Source: Nemertoderma westbladi
Lineage: Eukaryota > Xenacoelomorpha > Nemertodermatida > Nemertodermatidae
Reading direction: 5' to 3'
DNA length: 64,000 nucleotides
NCBI GenBank assembly: GCA_032718475.1
Contig: JAUCBJ010007290.1
Location: forward strand, 154,070-218,069
Below the pieces are notes generated by a model. It saw nothing but the letters and a program-made list of their open reading frames with translations. It made no database searches and was not told where the DNA came from. The first letter of the stretch is position 1. The number at the start of each line of letters is the position of its first letter. The position numbers were made by a program, and so were the translations under genes. Shown here in pieces: positions 21,520 to 32,933 of this stretch.

Positions 21520-22385
21520 TGTAAAAGCTTTAATGTAAGCTGTTAATAGCGGCCTACGAAAAATGGTGCATGCGCCACCTTTTTTCCTAGAATCCTTCTT
21601 CATTCTGGATTCATTCTGAAGTTCTGACGTTTCAGACTTTGCCCTAAAAACATCAGAGGCTAGAGTCATAAGAACGCAAATCTATTAACGTATTTCACGT
21701 ATTTCATCACATCTCACCGCATATTTCATACTGACTGATTTCACCGCACTGCTTTAATACTGTTTTATATTGTTGTTAATTGCTGTTTATATTAATGGAT
21801 GTTATATTTGGAGAATACTGATAAATAATCGTAAACCCCTCAACTTTCTTAATTACTGATGTAAGCAGAAGGGTGTACCGGTAGCAATTGCGACTCAAAT
21901 TATAGTGGTTTTTGTGTGAATTAAATGCTATTTCATAATCCCTACGTATGTCAGTTGCAATCCTCCTTATATATGATCAAAATCAGTGACGGTCGGCAAA
22001 TCAGTGTGCATTAGTGTGAAGTAGTGTGGAGGTTAATAAAGCATTCCTAAAGAATGCGCTATTTGCGATATACTATAGCCTCCAGTTGTGATTAGTGTAA
22101 GTAATAACTCTGCTTGATACTTAGAGCGCCAAGTCCCAAAGGAACTGTTAATATTTCCCCGAAAGTAAATATAGTTGTCAGAGATTATATAGTAGAGATC
22201 AATCGAATGATACAAAGTAGCCTACACTGCAATAACTTTCTCTATAACCGAATCCAGTCTCCCACACAGTGGGTCATACGCCGCGCATAGACTGGTTTCA
22301 ACTGATGTTAATTAGTAAGGGCAATAGTCGATTTAAGGAGACACTTAAATTAGCAGGTTAAACTGTTGGTCTAAAAGCGCGAACA
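21520..22385 (+). repeat. 3' LTR of the old BEL element
   Basis: 866 bp, beginning TGTAAAAGCTT and ending AAAAGCGCGAACA. It is homologous along its length to the 1247-bp LTRs at 24195 and 38822 but diverged and shorter. The preceding 70 bp also match the sequence before the young 3' LTR. No matching 5' LTR is left in the window. Confidence 0.85.
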
Positions 22386-22450
22386 GATACTTCACCATAA
22401 AGAGTGAGTGTACTAGGCCTACTTGTTTTTGTTGGCATTATTACCACCAC

Positions 22451-24194
22451 TACTACTACTACTACTATGATCGGCATGCTGCATTGCAGCTGCATTTTTA
22501 AGAATGCTGTGCTGGCTTATCGACAAAATTGCACCGCCACAACTCCCTATCACCCATGACATTTGCTAGATCATCCGCATCTTCAAGGCCAGTGTCCTTT
22601 AAGATGCGTCTCAAGAAAGTCATGGGCTGTCCACCATGCTTGTTCACTCCATGGGGCTGCCAAAGTACAAGATTATGCACTGGCTGGTCCTCACGGCAAA
22701 AGCAATGTCCTGCAAAGCGGAGGCGATTTTGTTCTAGTGTCAAGCTTGGGGGAACCAATGAGACACCTCCAATGTTATATAGGGTCTGGTTGGAGATGTG
22801 TGCATTGAACTTGACACAATGAACCCGGCGTAGCATTCTTGTGAATGTGCCGTCCAGAGATTTGGTGTCCTCAGCAGTTAAGCCCAGCATGGACTCCCAT
22901 AGCGGGGTACTGGAACTACTGCTGCTCTAAATAACCGGACCTTAAGTTTCCGATTAATTCTCTGCGACTTCCAAATCCTGGAAAGCCTATTCAAGGCTGC
23001 CCATGCCTTTCCCTTACGTATTCGAAGGTCCTCACCTGACTTCCGGATCCATGATCCCAGGTAACAGAAGTCATCCACATGCTCAAGCATACCATCTTTT
23101 GAGCTTATGCTCATCCGATCAGAGACTTGCTGAGGACTTTCAAAGTTAACTGTCAAAATTTTGGTCTTTCTGGAGTTAATAAAAAGACCAACACTAGAAG
23201 CAGCATGTTCTAATGAGCTGAGGAGCCGTTGGGTTCCCTCAAGTGATTCTGAGAGTACTCCTAAGTCATCAGCAAAGTCTAGATCAGTTAGGTACTTGGC
23301 AGGATTTCCTCGACTTCTGGAGCCAGTAGGTGGAGTTATCATCACCCCATCATCATTATGATGATCTAAGGACATGCGTAGAACATAGTCAACCACAATT
23401 ATGAACAAGAATGGCGCAAGTGTGTCTCACTGGAGGACGCCCCATAACACTTCAAATGGTTCTGTGTCACCATCAACAGTAGACACAAATGTTGTCGAAC
23501 CATCGTATACTGATCTGATTGCTGCAATAATTTCATCAGGAATCCCATATAATGAACGTATGCTGAACATACGTGAGCGGGAGACTGAATCAAAGGCCTT
23601 GAAGAAGTCAACAAAGATAACAGCCAGATAGATGCCTGTCTTTCTTTATTGATAACTCTTCAATTATCCTTCTAAGTGCCAAAATGGGCTCCATGGTCCC
23701 ACGACCTTTATGGAACCCATTCTGATTTCCACGGAGCTCTCTCAATGGGATCCCTGATGCGATTTAATAGAATTCTATTGTATAGCTTTGCAGCAATCGA
23801 GATCAATGAGATTCCCCGAAAAGAACCATAGAGTGTTAGGTTGCCCTTCTTGGGAACTGGCACCAAGTTATTTGTTTTCATTTCTTGTGGGACTCTTGTT
23901 GTACGGTACATGTCTACTATGATGGGATAGATGAGCTTTAAACACTCAGGTATTTTAAAGACCTCAGGGGGAACACCATCTACTCCACTGGCACGATTGG
24001 TCTTAATGCTCTTTGCAGCAGCCTTCACTTCTGCAAAGGAGATATCACCAATGGGAATATCTGGGAGTACAGACTCAGACACTTATACTTCTATAAAGTT
24101 ATCAGGCAATACCCTGTCATTATTGAGGAGCTTTTCAAAGTGGGCCTTCCAACCATTGAGGCGATCGGCTGGTGATTCAGCCTTAACCTTGGTG
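22451..24194 (-). mobile_element. LINE-A copy 2, 3' half (decayed)
   Basis: Matches the RT and C-terminal half of LINE-A copy 1, with its TAG tail at about 22451-22467. It has several frame breaks: two bases lost near 22880, a four-base duplication near 23630 and a loss near 23737. It is split from its 5' half (40069 onward) by the 15.9-kb BEL element. A 10-bp target duplication TTACCACCAC lies at 22441-22450 and 42961-42970. Confidence 0.93.
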
Positions 24195-25441
24195 TGTAAA
24201 AGCTTCTGTGGGATCTAGCTGGCCCTTTTGCGTTGCGGTCCGAGTTCCCCCCAGGCGCTGGAATACTCTAAAAAGGCTTTCTAACTATATATATATTCCC
24301 CTCGCACGCAAGGTACCGTTATAGGTGTTTTAACGGACATAAAAGTCATTCTTCTAGATTTGTACTTTAGAGGACATAATCCGCAATCTCGTGACGCGAT
24401 AAGCTGGATACTCTTGAAAACAGTGTCGCTACCATGACGACGGCTAACAGCTGATATTGCCACGTCGACATTTCTTTGTTTCTTTGTTCTCTCGTGGTTC
24501 GGTTGACCAATCAGAGCGATTTTTTCTGTAGATGTGGAGCTTTTGGGCAGATCATGCTAGAGCGTTCAGTCTTACTGTTTTTTGGTGATACTGTTGTGTT
24601 GTTGGTATCTAGGCCAGGAACACCGGCTCTAGAGTTAATTCGTTTCAGACTTTAGAAGAAACATTAGTAGGCTTAAGATTATAAGAGCGTATAACTGTTA
24701 TCAGTCCATATCAGTGCATATCTTGTCACATCTTGTCATATCATATCTTAACCTACCGTCTTAATGCTGTTTACTGTTGTGTTTTGGTTGAATATTATTT
24801 GGAGAACATTTATAAAGAACCCAAATTTCCCAATTTTCTTGATACACTACAGGTTAGAGAGACGGGTTATATATAGCGATTGCGACTTATATTATTGTGT
24901 ATGTAGTGAATTTAATGCTATTTGATAAGCACTACATTGGTCCGTTGCTGTTCTCTCTATATATGATAAAATTCATTGACGGTCGGCAAATTAGTGAGCA
25001 GTATTGTGTGTTACCGGTAGTGTGCATGATTGTGACTGATAACTAAGCATTTCCTAAAGAATGCGCCTCATACGTGAATCATAAGCCTTACCGACTTACC
25101 GTTGTGATTAGTGTAAGTCATATCTCTGTTTACTTAGATAGAGCGCCACGTCCTAAAGGAACTGTTAATATTTCCCGAAAGTAAATAATATTAGTCAGAA
25201 ATTATTTATTAACGATCAATCGAATAATACAGTAGGTTTCACTGCAATAATAATCTAAGCCCTCAGAATCCAGTCTCCCGGGAATATCCAGCGGGTGAAT
25301 GGACGCGCACTAGGCTGGCTTCTGCTAATGTTGTGTTTATTGGTATTAAATATTTGTCATCTTCTAAAGTCTATTTATAAACCAAAAGACATATAAATTT
25401 TGGCAGGTTAAACTGCTAAAGGTCTTCCAAAAGCGCGTACA
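24195..25441 (+). repeat. 5' LTR
   Basis: 1247 bp, begins TGTAAAAGC and ends GCGCGTACA. A CTATATATATATTCCCC box near 24281-24297 is a candidate TATA element. The visible difference from the 3' LTR is a C for T near 24932. Confidence 0.95.
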
Positions 25442-27665
25442 ATAACAGTTATTGACTTTATTGCAGTAAACAATAAAGTTGAAAGTACCGGCCGACCGGT
25501 AAACCTGAACCGGTACTTCTGTAGGTCAGTAGGCCCAACTGCCAGAACCAGTACTGCTGTAGGTCCGTAGGTCCAACTGCCAGAACCGGAACTTCTGTAG
25601 GCCAGTAGGCCCAACTGTCCTAACCGGTACTTCCAGTATAAGTACATTAGTATTATTCGATTTTGATTATTGTATACCGGTAGGTCTTAGTATTTAATCA
25701 GGGACTGCAGCCCTGGTTTTTTATTGAGATTTTACCTATTTCTGTCGGTTTTATTTCCTAGTAAGTTAATATTGAGCTGAAGACATGTAAGTCTGCTCAG
25801 ATTGTTCAGATAATTGTAGGCTGAGCTGCTGTCTGACTGTTGTTGGGTTTGGAGAGATTACGGCGTGTGTAGAGTTTGTCTGATAAAGTGCCGTTAGTAA
25901 GTTGGGGCAGCCATCGCTGTAAGGTCAATCCCCTCTTAAAGAATAAGTCGTACTACCGTGTTAGAACGCATACTAACTAACTATTTCAGAATCTGCATAT
26001 ACTGTAATTTATTTAGGCTTGATCGTAGTCTGCCAGCGTTTTAGCCTGTGTTTGTTTGTGTGGTCTGTTCAGGTACCGTAATAGTTATTACTCAGATATT
26101 TTGTAGGCTGGATTGTTGTCTAGCTATTATTAGGACTGAAGAGATTGCTGCGTGTGTAGAGTTTCTCTGATAAAGTGCCGTTAGTAAGTTGGGGCAGCCA
26201 TATGCTGTAAGGTCAATCCCCTCTTAAAGAATAAGTCGTACTACCGTGTTAGAACGCATACTAACTAACCATTTCAGAATCTACACGTACGGTAGTTTAT
26301 TTAGGCTTGGTGGTAGTCTGCCAGCGTTTTTGGTTTATATTTGTTTGAGTATTCTGTACGGGTAGCGTAATATTTATTATTCAGAGTTTATGCGATTATT
26401 CGCAACATTCATGTCCCCAAGTTTATTCCTACAGTAATTGTGTTTGTTACACATACCGTTATAGTTAAATTAACCCCGGTACTATACGGGCTGCTTGGCG
26501 TAGGACAAGACTGGTGACTTTGTGCTCTGGTCACTCCAGCAGATGCCGTGGTTCTTTTAACTGTTCAAGTATATTTAACTACTGATTATTTGTTGTACCA
26601 GTACTTGTACCTAATTTAGGGTTTAGTGTACAGTGCTTTCCGAGGTAATTGGTGTGTAGGCAGTATATTTGTGTTGTAAAGTGGTTGATAGGCACATTCG
26701 TTAGCTCTATTAACTTCTAGGTAGGAACACTCCATGATACATAACGTAGTACCTATAGCGATACGGCTATAGGTCGTCAGGCGGTGGTATTTTCCTATCT
26801 GGACAGTGCAATATATTTACTACTACTTATTATTTTAAATACCGTAGTACCCTGTCAGTTGTAATAACCAGAATTCTAACCCTTTGTTAGGCTGGTTTGT
26901 AGTTTCCCTGTAAAATTACCCTAAAAATTTCGTACGTAATATTTTTGTTGTGTTTAATTAGAGATTTAATCTCACCCATATCGTAAGTAATTTGTAGTAT
27001 TAAGTAACTTAGGTAAATTAGAATTATCTGTTTTAGTGTCCAATAAATCGCACTTCACTGAGAGCGCACAGCTTCTGTGTAGTGAACCCCCAGAAATAAT
27101 AACATTTATTGCAAATATTGACAAAACCCCTTTTAAACGGGTATATATCTATTATAAATCAACTCAAACGATTTATAAATAGTAGGCCTGCCATACAACA
27201 ACTAAGTCTCAATATCAGTTGGACTATTGCTTAAATAACGGTAATAAAGTAAGTTAAAGTAACCAAGTAACCCTAAAATATTCAGAAATTCAATTATTCT
27301 AAAATAATTGACATACCGGTATTTACCATAGGCTTATTATATTTATTTCTATAAATTTGAGCTGAAATCATACCAGTACTCTGTACTTAATTCTAGTCCA
27401 TAATTATACTTATATATACTATCAGTGTAAGCTGTATACCGGTATTCACGATAGGCCTATTATATATTTATATATATCTGTGCTAAATTTATATACCGGT
27501 ACTCTGTGACAAACCTAGTTTACAATACTTATATATACTATAAGTGTATACCAGTATTCTAATATACTGCAATAAATTACTGGTACTAGGCCAACGGTCA
27601 TACTGAATTACTAGACTTGCTTTAACTGAAACTATAGCAGTAGACATTCAACTGTATAGCTAAAC
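25442..27665 (+). other. Long BEL 5' leader with internal repeats
   Basis: 2.2 kb without ORFs. It contains three ~45-bp repeats (about 25505-25640), a 288-bp tandem duplication (25804-26379) and two ~115-bp AT-rich repeats (about 27312-27545). No TGG-type primer-binding site follows the LTR. Instead CAATAAC and GTTATTG arms form a small inverted repeat at 25440-25454. The gag ATG is at 27666. Confidence 0.7.
25804..26379 (+). repeat. 2 x 288-bp tandem duplication with intron-like signals
   Basis: Both units share AAGTGCCGTTAGTAAGTTGG, GGTCAATCCCCTC and a perfect TACTAACTAAC followed 8-9 bp later by TTTCAG (25971-25989 and 26259-26277). GTAAGG lies about 70 bp upstream in each (25919 and 26207). 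Donor, branch point and acceptor are arranged as in a short intron. Splicing is inference. Confidence 0.75.
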
Positions 27666-30600
27666 ATGTCTGACACTCAGCAAAACCTGTCAGACAGTCT
27701 AATCGATACAACCATCTGTGACACAGATAGGAGTGTGGAGCGATTAAGAAAGGAGTTCAGTTCACCTCCTACTGCAAGAAAGGTCATCCCTCCAGTAGTA
27801 TCAGACCCTAGGCTAATCCACCATAGGTCCATCATAGGCACTCGGGCCCAGGTCAAACGGAACCAAGAGGCAGCTGTCCTATCGCAGCAACATCTTGGTC
27901 AAGAACCTAGTTCCCAGCGACCCGATAGCTCCAGTAGTTCGGATACTTTAGAGCTGACCCCCGAACGCGGAGTGCAGATGGCGGCTACAGCCTACTCGGA
28001 CCCCCTTCTCACCCTTCCTGCCGCAGTGCTAACTACTATATTCATTGCGGTGGAGGAACATCAAGCCGACTGGGCGAGAAATAAGCGAGCGACCCAAGAT
28101 AATTATGCGGGATACGCCAGGGAAGAATTGATGTCTATTGTCGAGTCACAATGGAACTTTCCCGGACCCGGACTCCCTTTAGATCTGTCCGAGGCTACTT
28201 GGGAAGATATACACTGGATGGGAGTGGCTAAAGATACAATGGATCCAGCTGTTTGGAAGAGGTCGGCAGCAGGATATGTGCAGGGATTCTTCGGCTCCTT
28301 AGAGCGATTAGAAGAACGACTGTTTCGACAACCCCACGGACCTCAAGAGCAAGAAGAACTGCTATACCAAGTACGCGAAAGAACCCTACGCATTCGACTA
28401 ATCCTATCAGCTTTTGAGGAAACTTCCAAAAGAAGACAGGACACGTCGCTGCAGGTTGCTGTCAAAACTTGGTTCCAGCGGGTAGGCCTCCAAGTACAAG
28501 AAACGGACCAGTGGAAATCCCAGCTGTCTGAGAGACCAACCTATGAAGAACCAACCGATGCCACCCTTTCTCAAGCGGAAAGTGAAGTGACAGCAGAGAA
28601 ACCGCGAACTAGAGACGCCATCGACATTTATTTGTCCGACTATCAGCGATTCCTAGGAGACGAAGAGTTGAGGAGACGGCTGTCTGGACTTTCCCCTAAT
28701 AGTGAAGGAACTAAGCTTGTGTTGGACTCAATCGATGCGGAAATGTTAGCTGCAAACCAAGCTGAATTTGATGAAAAACTCCGCCTCGCTAGAGTCCGAG
28801 AAGAACAAGTAAAGAAAAAACGGATAGAGGAAAGAAAAGCAGCAGCAGTAACGGCGGCAGAAGCAGAAGCAGAAAGAAAGGCAGCGGCGGCAGAAGCAGA
28901 AGCAGAAAGAAAAGCAGCAGTGGCAGAAGCAGAACGGAGAGCGTCTGAGGAGACTATCCAACTGGAGTTGGAAAATCTGCAAGAGACGCAAGACAACATA
29001 AATAAACAGTTAACTGCTAGTCAAATGCAGATGATGAGAAAATCTACTCCCAAGCGCCAGGGATACACATCCTCAGAGGAAGGCGAGACCACCGATCCTG
29101 AAGGCGGAGGAAATAGATCTCGTCTAAGCAGGCGTAGAAAAACATCTCATCGTCACAAATTGCCTGATTTGCCCCCAGCTGTTAAAAGACAGCTAGCTAG
29201 CTCAGACTTGAGTAGTATAGAACCTACAGCCCAAATTATTAAGGTCAAAAGACTCCCTACTATAGTTGATGAGCCTGAAATAATTAGGCCTGTCGTTCCC
29301 AAAGTCACTTCTGTGTTAGAGACCCCTGTACTTCCAGAGCTTAACTCTAAATTCCCTTTACATAGTACTACACTGCCTGTACCCGGTAGAACAGTCCAAG
29401 AGAATATCCCTGTCCTGATAGCTGAGAGAGAAATCAAAGATTTGTCTCCCGTCGTCCCACGTCAGCCCGCTACAATGTTGGCGACTCCCGCTTCGGCGGT
29501 CGAGTGGGTAGAGGAGGGACGGCGGGGGATGAATCTCCTGCTCGGACAGATGCAGGAGACTGTCCACCAGCTTAAGGGAACAGTAAGGGAAGGTAGAGCA
29601 GAGTTGCAAGAAGTGCAGCAAAGTATCGCACTGGAACGCGACAAATTAGTCAATATACAAAAGGGCATACCAATACCCCCTGTAACATTGTGTCAACCTG
29701 TTAGGTCTGAAGTATTACATGCGCAAGGTGTGGAGCCTACACGCATCTATACTGCTAGTGAAGTAGAAACTCCTATAGCAAACCCTATTAAGGGTGATTA
29801 TAAACCTGTTGTTAATGATATTCCCTATAGACCTGATAATAATCCAGGAAATGTATATACCGATAATTCGATATTAAATAACACGATGGCCCAAGAAAGC
29901 TTTACGCGTCAGATGGCTAGAACAGAAGCCCGCCAAGCGGTTAAAGTGGGAGAGATCGTCAAATTCAATGGAGATGAGATGAAATGGTTACCTTTCAACG
30001 AATATTACAAAGATAGCATACAGAACTCTGTACTATCTAACGGAGAGAAACTTAGATTCCTCATCAAGTGCTTGGAAGGACCTCCCAAGTTAATGGCGTT
30101 AAAGTTTATTGGACATCCAGATGGATTAAGACAAGTTTGGGATACATTAAACATCAGGTATGGTAACAAGGATAACATAGCTAAGTATTTGTATGCAAAA
30201 TTAGTAGCCCCCCGACACTTCCTTAGTAGCGGGATTATAGAGTTTTCCGATGAAATTCAAGAGATCTGTAGACAACTAGACTGGTTAGGTAAGTCTCATG
30301 AATATCAGAGTTCCATGGTTATTGGAGCCGTAGTCTCTACTTTACCAAAGGGTGGAGTATGTACACGCTGGGACAAGAAAGTGTTGTACATGAATGAACA
30401 ACAACGACGAAGTCCTACTATGGCTGATCTCATGTCCTTCTTAGATGGTGAAGTAAAACTACAACTCATCAAGCAGTCCAGAGAGAAAACATCGGAAAAT
30501 AAGGTAAGTGAGAAACCCGCTTCTAGGAGAAGAGTAACACCGGTGTGTTACACTGACGACGGCGAAAGCCAAGCTTCTCAAGAAGAAGACAGCGGGAAAG

Positions 30601-32933
30601 ACACTGAGAGATCTTACTACGTTGAAAAAACCTCAAAAGATGTAAGTAAATACAAGGCTCGAAACAATGATAGGAGAGAACAGGTTGCCAAGACCCCTCC
30701 TCAGTCTCCTAACAGAATGCACCGAAGAAAAACCGAAGAAAAAACGAGAGTGCATCAAGTTACCCAAGGTAAAGTGAGTAATATAAAACCTAACTGTGCG
30801 CTGTGCGACGGGACCCACCGTTTGAGTGCGTGTGCTGAATTTCTAAAGAAATCCCTTGTAGACAGACGTACAGTCGTGTGGGACAAGCGGTTATGCTATA
30901 ATTGCCTCAGACCAGGACACCAACGGCGAACCTGTTACTCCGACATAAAGTGTGCAAAGTGTAGCGCGAAACATCACATCTTGTTACACAGTGAGTTCGA
31001 ACGAGACAAATTGAGTCAGGTAAGTGAGCCCGAACTACATGTCCAATTCAGTGATGTAAACGACACTGATCAAGAATCTGAGATGGAAGGATTCTATACT
31101 GACGAATTCTCCGACGCCAACGAATCCTGTTATCTAATTAATACCGCAGTGTATCGAGCACTTACTTATGAAAAGGACACCAACAATGAGTTTCCCCCAA
31201 CTACTTTTGCCAAACAACCATCTTGGAAAGCTCCAACTTCCAACGTAGGAATCAGAGAATTTCCTGTGGTGCAGGTAAGAGTTCATGGTCTTAACAAAAG
31301 TTACATAGTGAACGCCCTCCTTGACTCCGGCAGCACAGGAACATTCATCGATCAAGAATTAGCCGAGGATATCTTTGCTGGACAACCAAAATTCCGGACT
31401 AAATTGAATATGTCAGGAATTATGCAGGTTTGGAAATCTACCCTAACGGCAGATTACTATGTAGGTGTGTTGTCCACCCCCCAGGATAAGTTAGGAGCAC
31501 AAGGTATAAGGTCGGTAAAAATGGTGGCTATAAAGAACTTCGCTACTACCCAAGCAGACCTTTATAATTGGGACGAGGATGAGAGCATCGAACATCTTAA
31601 GATACCTCGATTCCAGACAGATTATCCTGGAGTGCAAATACTCATCGGCCAGAACGCGCACGAGGCGCTCGAGACATTGGAGAAACGGCCTGCTCAACCA
31701 CAGCCACTGCAAACCTATGCGGTAAGAACTAGAGTAGGTTGGTACTTTACTGGCCCTTCCCGCAGGACTCTCGCAGAGAGAATGCCACAAGAACAAACAT
31801 ACCAGGTAAACGATTGGGAAGTGGAGAGCAGTGAGGTGGACGAACTAGCTGAGGGAACACCATACTCCTCAGATAATGACGACATCTACCAACTCTTCGA
31901 TGAAGAGAACACAATCGACCTACTTTCAGAAAACCAAAACTGGAAAAATCAAGTGTACCTATGTCAACTTATTCGCCCATCGGAACCCATCGCTTACAAT
32001 GACGAACTAAACGATGAGATAGAGCGTTACAACGCTAGAACTCGGGACGAACTAGCTGTACGGTTCTTTACTCAGGAACTAGTGGAGCCCAATTCATATG
32101 ATAAGGCTCTATCGATAGAAGAAGAAAGAGCCAAGCAAATCCAGGAAACAACTACACGTTTTTTAAAGGACCAAGGTAGGTATGAAATCGGCCTGCCATT
32201 CCGAAAACGAGAACCTAGATTTATAAATAACAGACCCTTGGCAGAGAAAAGAATCGATCAATTACATCGACGCCTTACAGCTAATGCTTCAGCGAAAGAA
32301 ATGTACCAAACTCAGCTGAAGAAATTTATAACAAAGGGATACGCGGAGAGAGTACCGGAAGGAACACCAGTGACTGAGAGAACGTATTACTTAACACATC
32401 ATTACGTTCCCAAACCCGGTAAACCCAACGAAGTACGAGTTGTATTCGATGGCTCCGCCCTATATATGGGCCAATCCCTCAATTCCGAGTTGTTACCAGG
32501 ACCCAACTTACTCCAATCTTTGTTGGGAATACTTTTAAGATTAAGACAATACTCCATCGCGTTCGCCTCCGATATAGAAGGAATGTTCTTACAAGTCAAG
32601 GCGCTGGATAGAGATAGAGACAGCCTGAGATTTCTGTGGTGGCCTGAAGGAGACCTCAACCAGAAACCGGTGGAGTACTGGATGACCATCCAGGCTTTTG
32701 GGATCATATCTAGCCCTTCCAACGCCTGCTCCGTGGTGCGAACCACTGCGAATGACAACCGAGACTCCTTCTCCAAAGAAGTGATAGACAACATAAAACG
32801 AAATATATACATGGATGACAAATTAAGGTCCCTTCCATCAGTAGAAGAAGCCATAGCTGTCGCGAAAGGAACGGTAGAGTGTTTGAAAAGAGGTGGATTT
32901 CGACTGACGAAATTCACCAGCAACTCCCGTTAG
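27666..32933 (+). CDS. BEL Gag-Pol, N-terminal part (gag, protease, RT to a stop)
   Basis: 1755 codons from an ATG. The gag N-terminal region (about 1-760) has a coiled-coil, Ala/Glu/Lys-rich stretch near 380-430. A DUF1759-type capsid region lies near 760-930. Zinc knuckles are near 1043-1110 (CALCDGTH, CYNCLRPGHQRRTC, CAKCSAKHH). The aspartic protease motif LLDSGSTGTF is near 1219. The RT domain starts near 1560 with RVVFDGSA, SDIEGMFLQV and the catalytic YMDD near 1715. It then ends at a TAG (32931-32933) inside RT, where the reading continues in the same frame for another ~50 codons. The TAG therefore looks like a nonsense change. A full BEL gag-pol would run to 35682, about 2670 codons. 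Confidence 0.9.
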   Translation: MSDTQQNLSDSLIDTTICDTDRSVERLRKEFSSPPTARKVIPPVVSDPRLIHHRSIIGTRAQVKRNQEAAVLSQQHLGQEPSSQRPDSSSSSDTLELTPERGVQMAATAYSDPLLTLPAAVLTTIFIAVEEHQADWARNKRATQDNYAGYAREELMSIVESQWNFPGPGLPLDLSEATWEDIHWMGVAKDTMDPAVWKRSAAGYVQGFFGSLERLEERLFRQPHGPQEQEELLYQVRERTLRIRLILSAFEETSKRRQDTSLQVAVKTWFQRVGLQVQETDQWKSQLSERPTYEEPTDATLSQAESEVTAEKPRTRDAIDIYLSDYQRFLGDEELRRRLSGLSPNSEGTKLVLDSIDAEMLAANQAEFDEKLRLARVREEQVKKKRIEERKAAAVTAAEAEAERKAAAAEAEAERKAAVAEAERRASEETIQLELENLQETQDNINKQLTASQMQMMRKSTPKRQGYTSSEEGETTDPEGGGNRSRLSRRRKTSHRHKLPDLPPAVKRQLASSDLSSIEPTAQIIKVKRLPTIVDEPEIIRPVVPKVTSVLETPVLPELNSKFPLHSTTLPVPGRTVQENIPVLIAEREIKDLSPVVPRQPATMLATPASAVEWVEEGRRGMNLLLGQMQETVHQLKGTVREGRAELQEVQQSIALERDKLVNIQKGIPIPPVTLCQPVRSEVLHAQGVEPTRIYTASEVETPIANPIKGDYKPVVNDIPYRPDNNPGNVYTDNSILNNTMAQESFTRQMARTEARQAVKVGEIVKFNGDEMKWLPFNEYYKDSIQNSVLSNGEKLRFLIKCLEGPPKLMALKFIGHPDGLRQVWDTLNIRYGNKDNIAKYLYAKLVAPRHFLSSGIIEFSDEIQEICRQLDWLGKSHEYQSSMVIGAVVSTLPKGGVCTRWDKKVLYMNEQQRRSPTMADLMSFLDGEVKLQLIKQSREKTSENKVSEKPASRRRVTPVCYTDDGESQASQEEDSGKDTERSYYVEKTSKDVSKYKARNNDRREQVAKTPPQSPNRMHRRKTEEKTRVHQVTQGKVSNIKPNCALCDGTHRLSACAEFLKKSLVDRRTVVWDKRLCYNCLRPGHQRRTCYSDIKCAKCSAKHHILLHSEFERDKLSQVSEPELHVQFSDVNDTDQESEMEGFYTDEFSDANESCYLINTAVYRALTYEKDTNNEFPPTTFAKQPSWKAPTSNVGIREFPVVQVRVHGLNKSYIVNALLDSGSTGTFIDQELAEDIFAGQPKFRTKLNMSGIMQVWKSTLTADYYVGVLSTPQDKLGAQGIRSVKMVAIKNFATTQADLYNWDEDESIEHLKIPRFQTDYPGVQILIGQNAHEALETLEKRPAQPQPLQTYAVRTRVGWYFTGPSRRTLAERMPQEQTYQVNDWEVESSEVDELAEGTPYSSDNDDIYQLFDEENTIDLLSENQNWKNQVYLCQLIRPSEPIAYNDELNDEIERYNARTRDELAVRFFTQELVEPNSYDKALSIEEERAKQIQETTTRFLKDQGRYEIGLPFRKREPRFINNRPLAEKRIDQLHRRLTANASAKEMYQTQLKKFITKGYAERVPEGTPVTERTYYLTHHYVPKPGKPNEVRVVFDGSALYMGQSLNSELLPGPNLLQSLLGILLRLRQYSIAFASDIEGMFLQVKALDRDRDSLRFLWWPEGDLNQKPVEYWMTIQAFGIISSPSNACSVVRTTANDNRDSFSKEVIDNIKRNIYMDDKLRSLPSVEEAIAVAKGTVECLKRGGFRLTKFTSNSR

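Larger units (their letters stand above)
9937..22385 (+). mobile_element. Old BEL/Pao element (3' part), nested-insertion host
   Basis: After removing two nested insertions, the segment reads: a stray piece of the downstream ORF (9941-10264), the integrase end (10266-11290), a conserved non-coding module (11291-12963), the downstream ORF in decayed form (12964-21441) and a 3' LTR (21520-22385). Every part is collinear with 34672-40068 of the young element except the first. The 5' LTR, gag, RT and RNase H are absent. Frameshifts and stops throughout show it is old. Confidence 0.85.

Noticed and set aside
24281-24463. 60-codon minus-strand ORF within the LTRs, also at 38908-39090
   Set aside because: Short, no motif; its repetition only reflects LTR duplication.
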